Below, in pieces: positions 36,392 through 50,200 of a DNA stretch of 64,000 nucleotides (its first letter is position 1; each line of letters opens with the position of its first letter). The notes beneath the pieces are model-generated. The model made no database searches and was not told the origin of the DNA. It worked only from the letters and a program-made list of their open reading frames with translations. The stretch is from contig OU452229.1 in the NCBI GenBank assembly GCA_911728455.2, positions 14,852,076 through 14,916,075 of the forward strand, given 5' to 3'. A program made the translations under genes and the position numbers. The DNA comes from Marthasterias glacialis (taxonomy: Eukaryota > Echinodermata > Asteroidea > Forcipulatida > Asteriidae).

Positions 36392-38752
36392 GTATACTCC
36401 AAAGCTTCAAACGTCACTTACGTAATTTCTTGTCATTTGAGGCAATTGTCATTTTCAAGCAAATGCCGAAATTACTGCAAAATTATAATGCTTCTCCGAT
36501 ACCATATTATTTTATGACAATTGCGTGTAGATACTCTATGGATAATAAATACTTATGACGCATGTCCCAAGCGTTTTTCAAAATGTCTTCTTCGGCAGAG
36601 TTCTTGCACTTAACTACATCCCACATCCGAAAGAACAGTGGAAGCTAAAACGCGTTTTATTATGAGAAAAAAAGAAATACCAGAACTGAACGGGAAGTTA
36701 ATTAATAGACTGCGCAACTTCGTGGAATCTTTTATAATAGTTTTCGTGTGAAGCAACCATAATCGCACACGTGTCCAAAGTTTTACAAACGCGCAAGACT
36801 TGCCCCCAGTCTCAAGCCTCAAAGGAATGCAGGTACATGAACACCAGTTCCCTTTAATGTTATCATTACAGTTGTATATCAAAAGTACATAATTGGTCAA
36901 CATAGAGAACAAACAGTGATTAATATCAATACGAAAGTTTACTCAACACCAAATTCTACATGTGTCAGTATTTTCACCTTAAGTACTGTCAAATTTGATA
37001 AAATGTCCTTGACAAAAAAATAAACAAGTTGGTTTAAATATTATTTATTTATTTATTGAAACGATAAAGAAGGGAATTAATTTACTCATCCAGAAAACAA
37101 TGGTGCACTTCCACTAAAACAAAAAAAAAAGGTTTCGATACCTTCTTATAGGTCTATTCATTAAAGGTAGTAATGTCGTGTGAGTTTGAATTGAATGTAC
37201 ATGTATATATGTTTCTGCACATTGGTAGCATATATACCGTACTTCTCATACGCAAAGAATCAACGCGTAATGCGCAAGAAGATCCTACAAAGAAACTAAG
37301 ACCTTAAGGTGATGCACTCGTGTGACCACGTGGTAATGTGCACGTGACAAGGTGACATGAGCACTCCAGTCTTTGACAACGCTAGGATGAGCAAAAGAAA
37401 TAATACATAAATCTCAAGACTGTAGATCAAGTTCATTTTGGGGGAGTAATCATTATATCCTCTTTCAAAAGCCGATTCTGTTTTTGTTTTTAATTTAATA
37501 TGTCATTTTGGCGCTGCTATGTACCGATCGTTCTAATTAATATAGCGCTACTTTTTATAGAAACAATTTCCAATCCATAGTAACAATAAACAACGACTAC
37601 CTTTGATGAGTTTTATCATACATGAAACATATTTCAGTGTATAATTCACCAAGTCTCCCATTTTGTATGTCACTACAGTTGCAAATCGTGATCTTTGGTA
37701 TTTCAATTGTGTTTGTTAACGCAATGGAACTTTATACAAAAGACCATATCACACAATCAACACCAAATTTGACGACAAAAGTTTCTATCCGCGATGATAG
37801 ACCTTCAATTGTCAAGATGTATAAGAGGCTCCCCAAATGCAGATACGTCAGTCATTTAAATTAAAAACCGCACGGCCTTCGCTGCAAATTAAATCAATTA
37901 TCCGCCCCTATGAAAATACCCACTATGACGTCATAACTCCTGCGATATTTGTTCAGGGGGATAACTGCATGGATTTGAGTTGAAAATGGTAAGGGTGTTT
38001 ACCAATCTACAAGGAACCAAACACGGTTCGCCTTTGTGTTTCCCGCTACTGCCAATCTCCACATCTCACCATGCATCTACATTTACAGACTCAACTGCCC
38101 GAACAAGTGAACAGTTTACTGTTTGGGCGGTCTAGTTATTTCCTCTCTTTTTTGTGTAAAGGAATTATTCAAATCTACACACAGGAGAATGTCAAATGAA
38201 TGGAGCAGATACGCCGCAAACATGCACAACAATAATGTCAACGCCGTGTAATCACTATTGATCGAGTTTCTCCCGTACCTACACTAAGCTTTTCTTGTAA
38301 TACGATTTGAAATTATAGAGAGTGCTGTAACAATGGGGAGAATTTAGAGCAACTTTTGAAATGAATCGCGGTGAAGGACACAATCTTCAACCGCAAAAAT
38401 AAATGAAACAGATAAGAAATAAAATGCTAGTAGTAATAATCATAAAGAAATAACGAGCACATATATAAAGAAAAACAGAAGAAAACAAAACACATGCAAA
38501 AGTATTAAAACTGAATTTTCAATTAGCAAACAGAATGCATTCTTCATAGTGCAAGCTGTCGATGTACGTAAATGTCCTTATACTATCACCATTTTAATAA
38601 CAAACAAAAAACATTTGGATTAACTTACAAAATATAATAAATCCATAATGCACATTCTTTGGATTACGATGTAAGCATAATTCGCAATCTTCCGAAATAA
38701 ATTAAAGCTTTGGTCACCATATCAAACATGACAATATTATGAGTACGTGTGT
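36392..38752. other. No gene supported
   Basis: AT-rich. A perfect CRE palindrome TGACGTCA occurs at 37926-37933. The minus ORF at 36912-36610 is not recognisable. Confidence 0.4.
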
Positions 38753-39060
38753 TACGGACCATTATATCCGACATGGACCGTTATGTCGGACCCAATGTGT
38801 CCGACAACCAATAAGACATACCAAGTACAACAAATCATTATGTACGCCTACTGCCAATGGTGTCCGACAAGTTATGTCCGACAACCATTATAAGTCTGTC
38901 CCAGTACAACTAATCATTATGTAGGCCTATACTGCCAATGGTGTCCGACAAGTTATGTCCGACTCAATGTGTCCGACAGCCATTATAAGTCTGTCCCAAT
39001 ACAACTAATCATTATGTAGGCCTATACTGCCAATGGTGTCCGACAAGTTATGTCCGACAA
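38753..39060 (+). repeat. About 95-bp tandem repeat with GTCCGACA words, 3 copies
   Basis: Units contain CATTATAAGTCTGTCCCA, ACTAATCATTATGTAGGCC and CCAATGGTGTCCGACAAG. GTCCGAC occurs eight times in forward orientation and TGTCGGAC once in reverse. Confidence 0.9.
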
Positions 39061-41256
39061 CTCCACCTTCAATTTTGCAAAGAGAGAGAGAGAGAGAGAG
39101 ACAAACAATCGATTAGTTTAATTCTGAAATCTACAAAATATGGTTGTTCAAGTTGGAAGTTGTTTCCCACCTCATGCTGGAAAACTCCCAGTTGTGGTAC
39201 AAACAAGGTGAAAGTTCACATTATTAAGCACACATTTCTGCTCAACAGATGGGAGGATGGATGTGTGTTCCAGTAATTGTTTTTTTCCCCCACAGAAGTG
39301 GAAGTACGCGAGGATTGTGATAATTTCAAAGTCTGAAGCTGAATTCTCGAAAATGTGCGCATGCGTATTCCCAATGAGCATAGCCCGACAGAGAATTCAA
39401 TTCGATTCGACACGGCAAGAGCGCGGGGTTTGTCAGACGTCGTGCAACTACCGTGTTGGGCGGCAGAACCTGCCGTGAAACACGGCACTGTCGAACTTCA
39501 ATCAAAAGTCTGCTCTTTTGTCGAACTTAATTCGTCATTTTCTAATTATTTGAGTTCGGCACGGCAAACGCTTGACGTTTTTTCTTGGTGTAAATTATTC
39601 TTTTGTCTTGTAGGCATAAAGGCAGCAACAACAAAATGTAAAAGCTTTCGAGATGGACAGGTATACGTTTAAGGGGCGTGTCGTCCCAACATCGAAATGA
39701 TGCAAGTTTTCAGATTCAACTTCGATATAAGTTTCTTATATACCGAGTCCGTCGCTAAAACATCGCTGATTGCGGTTGATGTGGTTTTGTTATTCCTGAA
39801 TTCATACACCGTTTAAAATCCACGTAATAGTCTTTGATACTTTTTTTGTACAGACGTCATGACATTTTGGCAAGCCATGGTGATTCATTCATGTACATGT
39901 TTCTTCGTGAGAATGAGTGACATATTACAGCAAGGTCATACAATAACGCTGTATCTTTGGATTGGAAAATTAACGAAGCGCACCGCTAATTGAATTGTCC
40001 ACCAATTCATATCCTATCACAACTAGGGCTTCAAGAGCGTTCGAAAAGCTTTTTTTGCATAAACGTATCGGCAAGAAAGAAAGTACTATTGTGTATCGGT
40101 AGCAACTGCCAGTCAGTTTGAACTGAATTCATTCTGTTGGATGTAATTACAGCCCAAAATGGTGGACTTTGGGCCCCAGATTGTTACTCAGGTGTTAGAT
40201 TACTCTGAACTGAAACTACTGGAGTAAAAACTGAAAAATAAATTAACTCTAAAAGAATGAGAAATTAATAAGATAAAGTATAAAGGACAGAAGTATTGCC
40301 AATACTACTCAGTAACAAACGATGAGTTATGCAAATTCAAAAACTTGACAAATTCAATACGAACATTTAAATTAAAAAAATAAACAAATCCGGTTGACGA
40401 TTGATTGGTAAAATGTTACTGATAACAAATACGTTCATTTGTTTAATTATTTATTTTTTCTTTCAAACCATTTTGGTGAATTCAAGACACATAATGTGGA
40501 CGACTAACTCGGCCGTTCCACGAGGACAGTTTCATGACAAAATCTGAGAATTGCATTAGGGGCTACGGACTGAATAAGCCGTCAGTGCAACATTCGTTCC
40601 CAGGCAAAGGGCACCCTTAGGCCTCCAGACATCGTCTACATTTCAAGACGGATCATAGTTATTAAAATTAATCTCCAGATCATTTCTTTGAAACAGTCTG
40701 GATAGGCCTACACGTGTTGTGACGATTTCTACCTAGGTTTCGGACTGTGCTGTCTGCAACAGCTTCGAAAGGTCATACTACGTCCCATAGATATATATTT
40801 ATAGTTCACAATAAACTGTGTACAACAGTTGGGCCTACAGTTAAACCAGTGTTTACACATTATTTCTCTGATCTTGTATGGCAAGACGAGATCGACTAAA
40901 CATACAATACAAATTATCGTCTATAATAATCAAAGCAACATCATGTTTTTACGACTACCAACCGCCCCTACCCCCCCCCCCCCCTGGAAAAAAAAAACTA
41001 AAAAAACGCACAATCCAAACGTTTCGAATTCTACCCCGTGTCTTTCAGCGGGAAAACTTCCCGAGCCCTGCATTATCATCCAGTCTGTGGTCACTCAACA
41101 CCTACATGTTTGGACTCTGATAAGATTGGTAAGCGCATGCTTGGCACTAGGACCACATCCTCTAAAATCAGACAAAACCATGTGAAGGGTTTGGGAGAAT
41201 TTGGGAGGAATAATCTCCGAAGAGATGATTTAATTGATGCTGATCATCAGGCTGTG
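39061..41256. other. Spacer downstream of EXOSC1 (its 3' side)
   Basis: An (AG)n run lies at 39081-39101. A C-run lies at 40971-40984. GC-richer sequence at 39350-39560 includes CACGGCAAG/CACGGCACT words. The EXOSC1 3' UTR must begin at 41256 and run leftward. The nearest clear minus-strand AATAAA is near 40450, so I leave the end undefined. Confidence 0.4.
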
Positions 41257-44200
41257 CTATGTACCAGAGGGTTGAATGATGTGTTGCTGTTGCACCCTTG
41301 CCACCTTGCGGTATTCCTTGGCCTGGGACTTGGGGCACACCATCTCACACCAGCTGATGGGTATCATATTAACACCTGCATCGTCAATCAAAAACGGTAG
41401 GAATGATTTTAGTTATAGTGTCATCACCATCACAACAGGTGTTGGGTGCCGGATGAGCATATTCACGAGGATCTGAAGGTGGAACGGTATCAGTAAGATA
41501 ATGGCCAAACAGCGTGGCTCTGCTTACATTGGTAGTTTGCGTCTACGGTCACCACTCTAAGCTCACAGGGTCAAATTTCATAGAGGTGCTTAAGCTCAGA
41601 AATTAGCTAATCACAAAACAATACTTTCCAAAAGTAGCGTTACCAGCCGAAATACCATAACATGTGTACTGTTTTTGACTGTTTCCCTGCTTACTTTTGC
41701 TCAGCAGATGTTTTTTCAGCAATATGTTCTTCTTAAGTGGCTCTATGAAATTGGGCCTAGCTGTGTAAAGCGAAGAATGCTTAGTAATGTTAGGCATGAG
41801 CACAAGCAAACACACATGCCAACTTGTGACATATACACTTACGTATTCACGGAATGTTCTGCTATCATAAGCGCTTACCTCAAGGGGACACGGACGCTAA
41901 ATGGAATTGCATTGGAGGAAGTAGACGACTTTCAATATCTTGGAGCATGGGTGGATGAAACCGAGAAGGATATTGAAGTGAGAATTGCAAAATGATGGGG
42001 TGCGCCAAATAAAATGAAAAAAAGTCTGAAAATCAAAGCTGCAAAGAAACCTGAAAGTAAGAGTCTTTCGAGCAACGGTAGAAAGTGTAATAATGAACGG
42101 TGCGGAAAGCTGGTCTCTAACTAAAATATTAGAACATAATCATGGGCTAAATTGGTGTACACACATGGATGATGAGAGCATAGGCCTACCATGGACAAGT
42201 CACATCCCAACATTGAATAATTTGAAGACCTTCCAAAAATAACTGACACTTTGAAGGAAAGATGGTTCAGTTTCACTGGCCTAATGGGGAGAAAAACTGA
42301 TGAAACGGCACAAAAGTTATTGCTATGGGAACCATCACAAGGAAAGAGAGGATCGAGACAGACCGAGATATAGCTATGTTGACCAGCTAAGGGACGATAC
42401 CGGACTGGAGAAAGAAAATTTGATAGAAAAGATGCAAAACAAAAAGGAGTGGAGAAGTCTTGTTCCATACGTCCTTGCAAGTAGCTCGACACAGTAAGTA
42501 AATAAGCGCTGATGATTTTTGCTAAAACACGGTGCCCCATCTCGTAAAGCTATAAGGCAGAGTTACTTCTCAGCAAATAATTTATATTAGGATATCCAGC
42601 GATATCGAGCCTGTCCCTCATTGCTATGCTATATTCAACCTCCTTGCTCATACATTAACACCCATGAAGGATCCTTTAGCTCGCCTCAAAGTCCGTGTCT
42701 CCGTTGTGTGCTTTGACCTCTTACCTCACCAAGTACCTCACTACCTCATTGTAACCCTCTCCATATGACTACCATAATCAACAAAACTGTCAGTTTGGAT
42801 GGAGACGAGTGCGAACGGTGTGATAATGGAAAGCTCGCAAGTAGTCTATCGAGTAGGTAAAGGACTGGGGCAGTTGCAACTTGCCCCGTGTACTTGTGTT
42901 GCATCTTACAAGACAAATGCTTCAACTTTTATATATCTAAGTAGACTGTGACAGCAATGCCATACGGAGTATTACTAGTCACATTATGACAGCCTTCAAC
43001 ACCCACTTCATTGATAATTACGCCAAGACCTCGCGACCCACTTCTTAGAAAAACATGCTAACAAAAACAATGAAATTAGCCCATGCTTTCATAAAGAGTT
43101 CATATCTGTCGCCAAGAGTGCAATCGTCCCACGTGGTGTCCACCTGTATGTACGATACAACAGCTGAATAAATCTATCCTTAGCCCCTTGAAAAAGCAAA
43201 TGAGGCCAGGCCTTGAGAGGGAAAATACTAAATTAATGTATCATATGATGAAGTATTTCATGTGTTAACATAAACTGATGATCAAAAGCGACGCTGGGAC
43301 CCGGTTGTACGGGGTTTCTGGCCGAGTACCCCCTGATCCTATGATACGATCAAATTATCGCCGTCTGGATCGAGCTCTTCGCCGTCTAAATCACACAGGT
43401 GTGGGTCGTATAATACACTCGGGCAAGTTTTGCTGCTTAAGGTGTTGTGTTTGGCGCAATTAGGGGTTTTTTCCCCCCTCTCTCTCTAAATTCCTTTGAT
43501 TTTGTTTTGACTTATCTGTTTGATCAGCGAGGGGGATTTGACTATATTGGTCAGCAGCAGGGCCGTATGCTGTCAGGGGAGATACGGAAAATTATTTCAA
43601 GTGTGCATGTACCTGTCAAGGGTGATGTCATCACACTGACATGAGATACGCCACATGGGTACCGACAAGCGTTAGAAATCTAGGGCTGAAATTGAATACA
43701 GTAGTCACTGAGCTTCAGGTGTCTCTCTAGGAATCAGGGAGATTACGGGGCAATTTGAGGTATCTTGGAATATAGTGGAGAAATCTGGGGGAATCTAGGG
43801 GAATCTGTGGGAATCTTGGGATCTGGGGGGATTACAGAGACTAATCAGGAGAATCTGGGGTAATCAGGGGGGAATCTAGTGGAATCTGGGGAAATCTAGT
43901 GGAATCTGGGGAAATCTTGGGCATTACGGGGACTCTGGTGAAAAAGGGAAATCTTGGGGAACCTTCGGGAATTACAGGGAGTCTGGTGGAATCTTGCATG
44001 GGGGAGGCGCTCTGGGGGAATCTTGTGCATGAGGGGATATGGAGGAATCTGCGGGGAACAGTCTTGGGAAATACTGGAAAATCTGGGGAACTCTGGGGAA
44101 ATCTGGGGAAATCTGGGGGACTGTGAAAGCTGGGGGACTGTGAAAGCTGGGAGCTTATAAAAGGGGGATGTGGGTAGATATTTGAATTCCTCTACACTGG

Positions 44201-47200
44201 GTATGCAAATGCCATGTGAGAATTTTTGAATTATTACAGTAATGTATAAACAAAATAAGCCGGCCTGATAGTTTTCCTTCAGTGACAGTGTTTAAGCTTG
44301 GAGCACAACCTTTGGTGTGGGAGGCGTGTGCGGGGATACAAAAACAAATACATGAATGACAACCACACTTTGCCCTTCCGCACAGTCGCATCGTGTTGTG
44401 ATAAGCATTTTACACTACGCACAATTATAGCACCTTACCAGCTTCACTCTGGGCGAGAACAACCCCCAGCTCATTCTCAGCAGTCGACAAGAGATACGAC
44501 TGTGCATCACCCAAGGACAGCTGCATTCAGAGAGAGTGTTAAGGAACTGACAAGCACACGTTGACAAGCACAACTTCACAAAACACTAACATACACAATA
44601 AAGCAACAGGAAACGGGTGGGGAGAGGGAGGGAGGGGGTGGTGTCCCATGCATTACAAAGATGCTCCTGCGTCCATTACGTCTGATTTACATACTCAGTT
44701 CTGACTACCTGGGGGTTCACATAATGAACAACGTATGAAATGGCCATGTTGACACTGACACTTCATTAGTTATTATTTCATAATTCATTTTGATCGTTTG
44801 AGTTGTTTGTGTTTTTTCTTTGCTTTTTAGGCTCAGTCATGATGACTGTTCACCACAGACTACACATCCTTCCGCTGTGCTTCTGAATCATTAAATAGTA
44901 TAGTGCTGTACATGATGAACTACAATAAATTCAAATTCCATTGAAATAGATCATCGTGCTAACTTCTAGATGGAATATCTTTTAATGATCAGTATCAGCG
45001 CCAAATAGGGAAGCAAAAAGGAAAATACGAGACTCACATCAGAATCAGTTTAAGTGCACAAAAGCAACCACGTAGTGTGTCGGCTTTGTGTGTATCAATT
45101 TTGAACCAGTGGAAAGCAGTTTCTTGTCAAACTTACATGATCTATTATGACATTCTATACTGCCATCAATTTTACGCTCCAGCAAAACAAAATATATATA
45201 TAAAAAAAAAGAGAGGTGTTTGCCTTTTTTCCACATTACCTCTCTGTCAGACCATACATTTTTAAAACGAACTAGATATCGTTAATTTCCCATGGGCAGA
45301 TAAACTGATTGGCTAAAGAAGGCTTGTTGGTAGATTGCTCTATTTCAACGGCAAAATGTGTTGAGTATTTGCTTCGATACCGCTGACTGAAATTTCCTTT
45401 TATAAACAATTTTACACCCTGACTTTATCACTATATTACCGTGTTTGTCATTTGTACATAGGTTGATTAAAATGTATGTTTTTTCTTTTGCAATAAGTGT
45501 AGGCTTGTTTGACCATACCCTCTGAGGGCATTTTACAATAGGGACAATAGGTCCTCGCTAGTCAGTTCTTTGTTTTCATGGGTCCTCGGATGCCATTTGT
45601 GTACAAAACCAATGGAGATTGCTTCAGTACTGGAACAATAGAATCAACAATAGATGTCCTCGGACATAATGGTGTGGGTGTGTGCCTGTGGGTGTTTGGG
45701 AAACTACGTTGTTTATTATAAAGACGAGTAGCACACAGTTGGAATTTTGATACACTGTTTCCATCATTGCTTTGGAAGTACATTACCAGAAGAAAAAAAA
45801 TCAATAATAATAAAAATTATTTAAATGTTTGCTTTATATGTTTTAAATGGCGATTAGGCAACGTCATTAACAAATTTGGCAGTGGAGATGGACATGGTTT
45901 CAGTTCAAACAGAACAACTGATCATTGTTCACAATCTTATCATCTCTGGTTAACCATTCATCAATTGTTGCTCTCCCTTCTTTGCTCTAATGATTTTGCA
46001 CATTGCTGCACATGACACTCAGGGTAAATTCAAATGTAAATTGACAGAGAAAAGGTCACTTCCAATCCTCTAGTTTGCAAAACAGCGTCCCAAATGAAGA
46101 CATGGAACAGCGGTTGACAGTCATTGTCCCTCCAAAGCCAATCCCCCCTAGCCCCCCTTTTTTTGATAAGCAAAGAAATGTTTTACTTAACAGCAATGAG
46201 TTACCAATCGATTTGTCATGTAATTCACATCTCTACAACTGGTACGCATGTTTTCACTCAGCATATATATTTATGTGATATTTGTCTGCTAATCAGCTTT
46301 ATGAAATGGGGACCCTGAGTGTCCAAAAATAAATATATAAATAAACGTAGAATAAATCCTTCGGTCAAAGAGGATACAATTCTTGCAAGGACCACATCTC
46401 CAGGCCTGAAGGACTTGTACACCTCTACTTTATCTTTCTCCGTGGCTCGGATGTCTTCTTTTCTGATCATGCCTCGAAAGCTCTGGGTGAGTTGAGTGCG
46501 TTCTACACTCACGATGGCACAACGGCAGAAACGAGGATTTACATTGACTATCTAAAAAAAAATGCAACAAAAATAATAATTATTAGACTTAGATGTGTTA
46601 TTTTGGACCACTTAATTTTTTAACTTGTGACATTCTGTTATCTTACAGGTTACTCTGAATAAATTTGTCCCCAAAATATACTGTCATCTGAAACAAAGCA
46701 ATGTGTGAGAAAATTGTACCCCAAATCTCCAATTTGGTTTACCAGAACACATGCGGACAAGTTAAAGCTCTGTCCAACTATTCCAACTGGCTAGTTTAAT
46801 AATAATGATAGTTAATACAAATTACACTAAATAATAGGCCTATGGTAAGAAACACGCAAAATGGGATCACCCCCAAATCTTGTCAAAAGGAGAATATACA
46901 GTGAGTAAAAGATAAACAATAAAAACGAAACTGGATAGGTAAAATGATGAACAGGCATGTAGTTATTGCTTTCCACATTTAAAAATCCACTGATTTTTCG
47001 TATTACTTCAAATTACAAGTCCCGTGCAAATGAAAATTTTGAAGGAAAACCTTGAAATATTGACCAGTAAAAAAAGGCTGACAGACCGTTGAAATGACAT
47101 GTCAACTGATGACCAGTCACTGAAAAAGTTAATGGCAAACTAATAAACACATGCAAAAAGACATTAGCTGTTTTTCAGTGTACTCAAACAACTGACCATA

Positions 47201-50200
47201 TTACTTGAAGTTTCTAAAGGTTGGTTGCAAGATGTTTTACTGAAAACAAAAGGATTAGCTATGAGTTTTCTCTCCCATAATATCAATAATCAATGTATCA
47301 ATAGCTCTAATAAGCTGGACAACATGATACACATTGTGTATGTGACTTCTCATGTGTACATAACACACATAATGGCTTATAAAAACACCTTTAATAAAGT
47401 GACAGTCTTCCCTCAGTTTTTTTCACCTGAAGTGGCTTTGACTAATGAACAATAGAGGGCAGTGTTCATTCTGTATGATCACAGCTCTGTGTATGATTGA
47501 TACAGAGTGAAGACTGCAGCTTGTTAAGGCTGGTGTTCTTCAATATTATTTGTCAGAGAAACAAAAATAAACTTTATTAGAAATATTAAGTAACTCTGCT
47601 AAAAACAAGAACATAACTTAAAAAAATAAACTCGATCATGAGCCAAACCAAAGGATAAAAGGAACTTGTACAAGTGCAAGTCAAATACACCTATAAATCG
47701 ACCAAGAGGATTCGTATAATTATTACATTTTAAAAAAGAGCTGTAAGTTAAATGTGAATTAAACTTTGCACAGAAAACACAAAAGTACAAATCAAAATTC
47801 ATTAATAACTTTTGTAAAACAACAATCACATAAATGTAAGTCACACCTGTTAGAAGAAGTGCTGTAAATCAAATTTTACACAGTAAACACAAAAGTCAAA
47901 TCACAGAAGTGTAAGTTAACAGAAGTCATACCTGTTACAAGTACAGCTGTAAATTAAATGTGAATTAAATTTTACACAGTAAGCACAAAAGTACAAATCA
48001 AAATTCATAAACAATGTTTTTAAAACAACAATCACAGAAATGTAAGTTAACAGAACTCACACCTGTTACAAGTATCTTAAAATTCACATACTATTCAGGT
48101 AAAATATCAGGCTGCACAAAAGGGTGAATCAATTTATCTTACCTTAGCTGTAACAATAGAACCTACTTCTGGTACCATGGTTTGTTGATCTCCCAGAAGA
48201 ACTTGTATTTCAGGAAGCTAAAAAGCGAAAATAAAAAAATTCAAATGAAAAATAAATTCTTGTCACTGCTACTGTGTAAAACATTGAAAGTCACACTGGT
48301 CAAAATGGAATCAACAACGGTCACAGGTAGTTTTATTAGGTTGTTCTTTTTCCAGGCTCCTTGATGTACATCATTGTTAAAAGTTGTCTTTATACTCAAG
48401 AATATGAGTATGAGGTGAAACAACAAGATGTAAAGTCATTGAGGAATTAAAGTGATCATCAATCTAAATATACTTACATCTTCTCCCTTTTTTTCTTCTT
48501 GTAAAAATCCAGCCAGACTTGAGTAAATATAACCTTCTCTTGTAAAAGTACCTCTCCCAGCTTGATAATCTTCAGAACTACCAAGACGCTGTCCTAATGA
48601 ATTACATCCGGAAGAAAAGTCAAAGTTAACTCAGAATGCACAACGTAACATAGTTACGAACCTGTAACCCTTGATGCTCCTGATAATAATGTTCCAAATT
48701 GGGAATATGTAAAATGTTGAAAAAAGTTTAAAACAGTTGCCCCATAACTTTAACACAAGGGCCGCTGTTGCTCTTAGGTCTACTATTATAATATAACTTA
48801 AAGGTAAAATATATGATTGGTATTCAGCATATTGGTAATGATAGTGTAATTCTTTGTGTAATTCAATATACATGAAAAAACAAACCTGTGAAAATTTGGG
48901 CTCGCTCCGTCGTCAGAGTCAGGAGAAAATTACTGAAAATCCATGCACGCTTTCGGCATGTAACACACTGTCCTTAATTCTTATTGTTACAACCGAAATT
49001 AAAATCTTGGTCTTTAAGTTATTTTCTTCTTGACTTTGACAGTATTTCAGACAGAAATATTTCTATGGAAGATTGGTACTGGTATGAAATTTATAATAAG
49101 TAGGCCTAAGATTTTACACTGATACTAATTTCAAAAAAATAAAAAAATGGGATAAATACCAATCCTGTATTCTACTTTTATTAAGGGTCATGACCAAGAG
49201 CTACGACTATCACCGGTAACCTCGACAAATCATTGTCCAGTTCAAGTGGTTGTCATGGTTTGTATTTACTAGTTACTATTACTATAATGGCAATGCAACC
49301 ATGTAGACCTAAAGCTGTTCCAGGGATACCGCCATCTTGAAAATGTTGAATGGAATTTGGCGATCAGACGTGACCTCTCAGGGGGCAAACAATATTGCAA
49401 ACAAAAGTGTTTGCCCCCCCCCCCACCATCCCCGCGCCCCCGAGAGGTCTGGTGTGATCGCCAAGTTCATTCATCAGTTTCCAGATGGCAGTATCCGTGA
49501 AAAGGCCAATGGACTGGCCAAGATTCCATTCTGTATTAATATTGTCCACGACCACAATCATCATGTTCTTAAACATATAAAGATTATGAATGCCTCAATT
49601 AAGTATGAACCATTCCGACATTAATAACAAGGCAAAGTTAGTCAGCACCTAGACCCAGTAACTGGGTCGCTGTACTTCTCTTTTTGCAATTTTGACTTTG
49701 ACTGCTGTACTAATGTCGAAGTCAAAATTCAAAGAGAGGAAGAGGGCCTACTACTAGTACTACAGCATCCCAGTTACTGCTTACTGGGTCTAGGCAACAG
49801 TAACTACCTTGAAGAACTGTTACAAATATTCATTATTTTCACGGACTTTCGCCAAGTGGAATAAACTACCAGCAAGTTAGTATCCATGATGCACCTAGTG
49901 AAGACTCATTCAAAAACAACTTAGTCAAAATTAACCTAGAACAAAGTATTGGGAGGGGGGGGGGGGGGGCTCAGCACAAAATTTACTCTGCGCATCTAGC
50001 CACCAGCGCCTGCATGTTACATCCCATTTGAGGAGTTTATGCAGTACAGTAGTACTGGTTCTGGTTCTGGTTACTCCTAGAACTATGAGGTTCGTTCCGC
50101 TATCGTCTCCACGAACCTCATAGAGTGACATGTACAAAATCCTATTCGAAACTTTCTGCCCTTCACGTTTACATGGCTACAGTTCTTTTTTGAAATCAGA

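Noticed and set aside
18471..37933. Three CRE palindromes TGACGTCA (18471, 24366, 37926) as enhancers
   Set aside because: Isolated 8-mers in non-coding DNA without nearby genes. Noted in the interval entries only.
40829..41476. Several plus-strand ORFs of 66-120 codons
   Set aside because: They are antisense shadows of the EXOSC1 last exon and 3' region.
46258..46512. 84-codon minus ORF taken as a complete small gene
   Set aside because: Its first part is EXOSC1 exon 4 (the exon starts earlier, at 46551), and its tail is unspliced intron 4.
49337..49624. 95-codon plus ORF with a protein-like middle
   Set aside because: Lies in EXOSC1 intron 1, the minus strand is also open, a C-run passes through it, and I found no family or splice sites.
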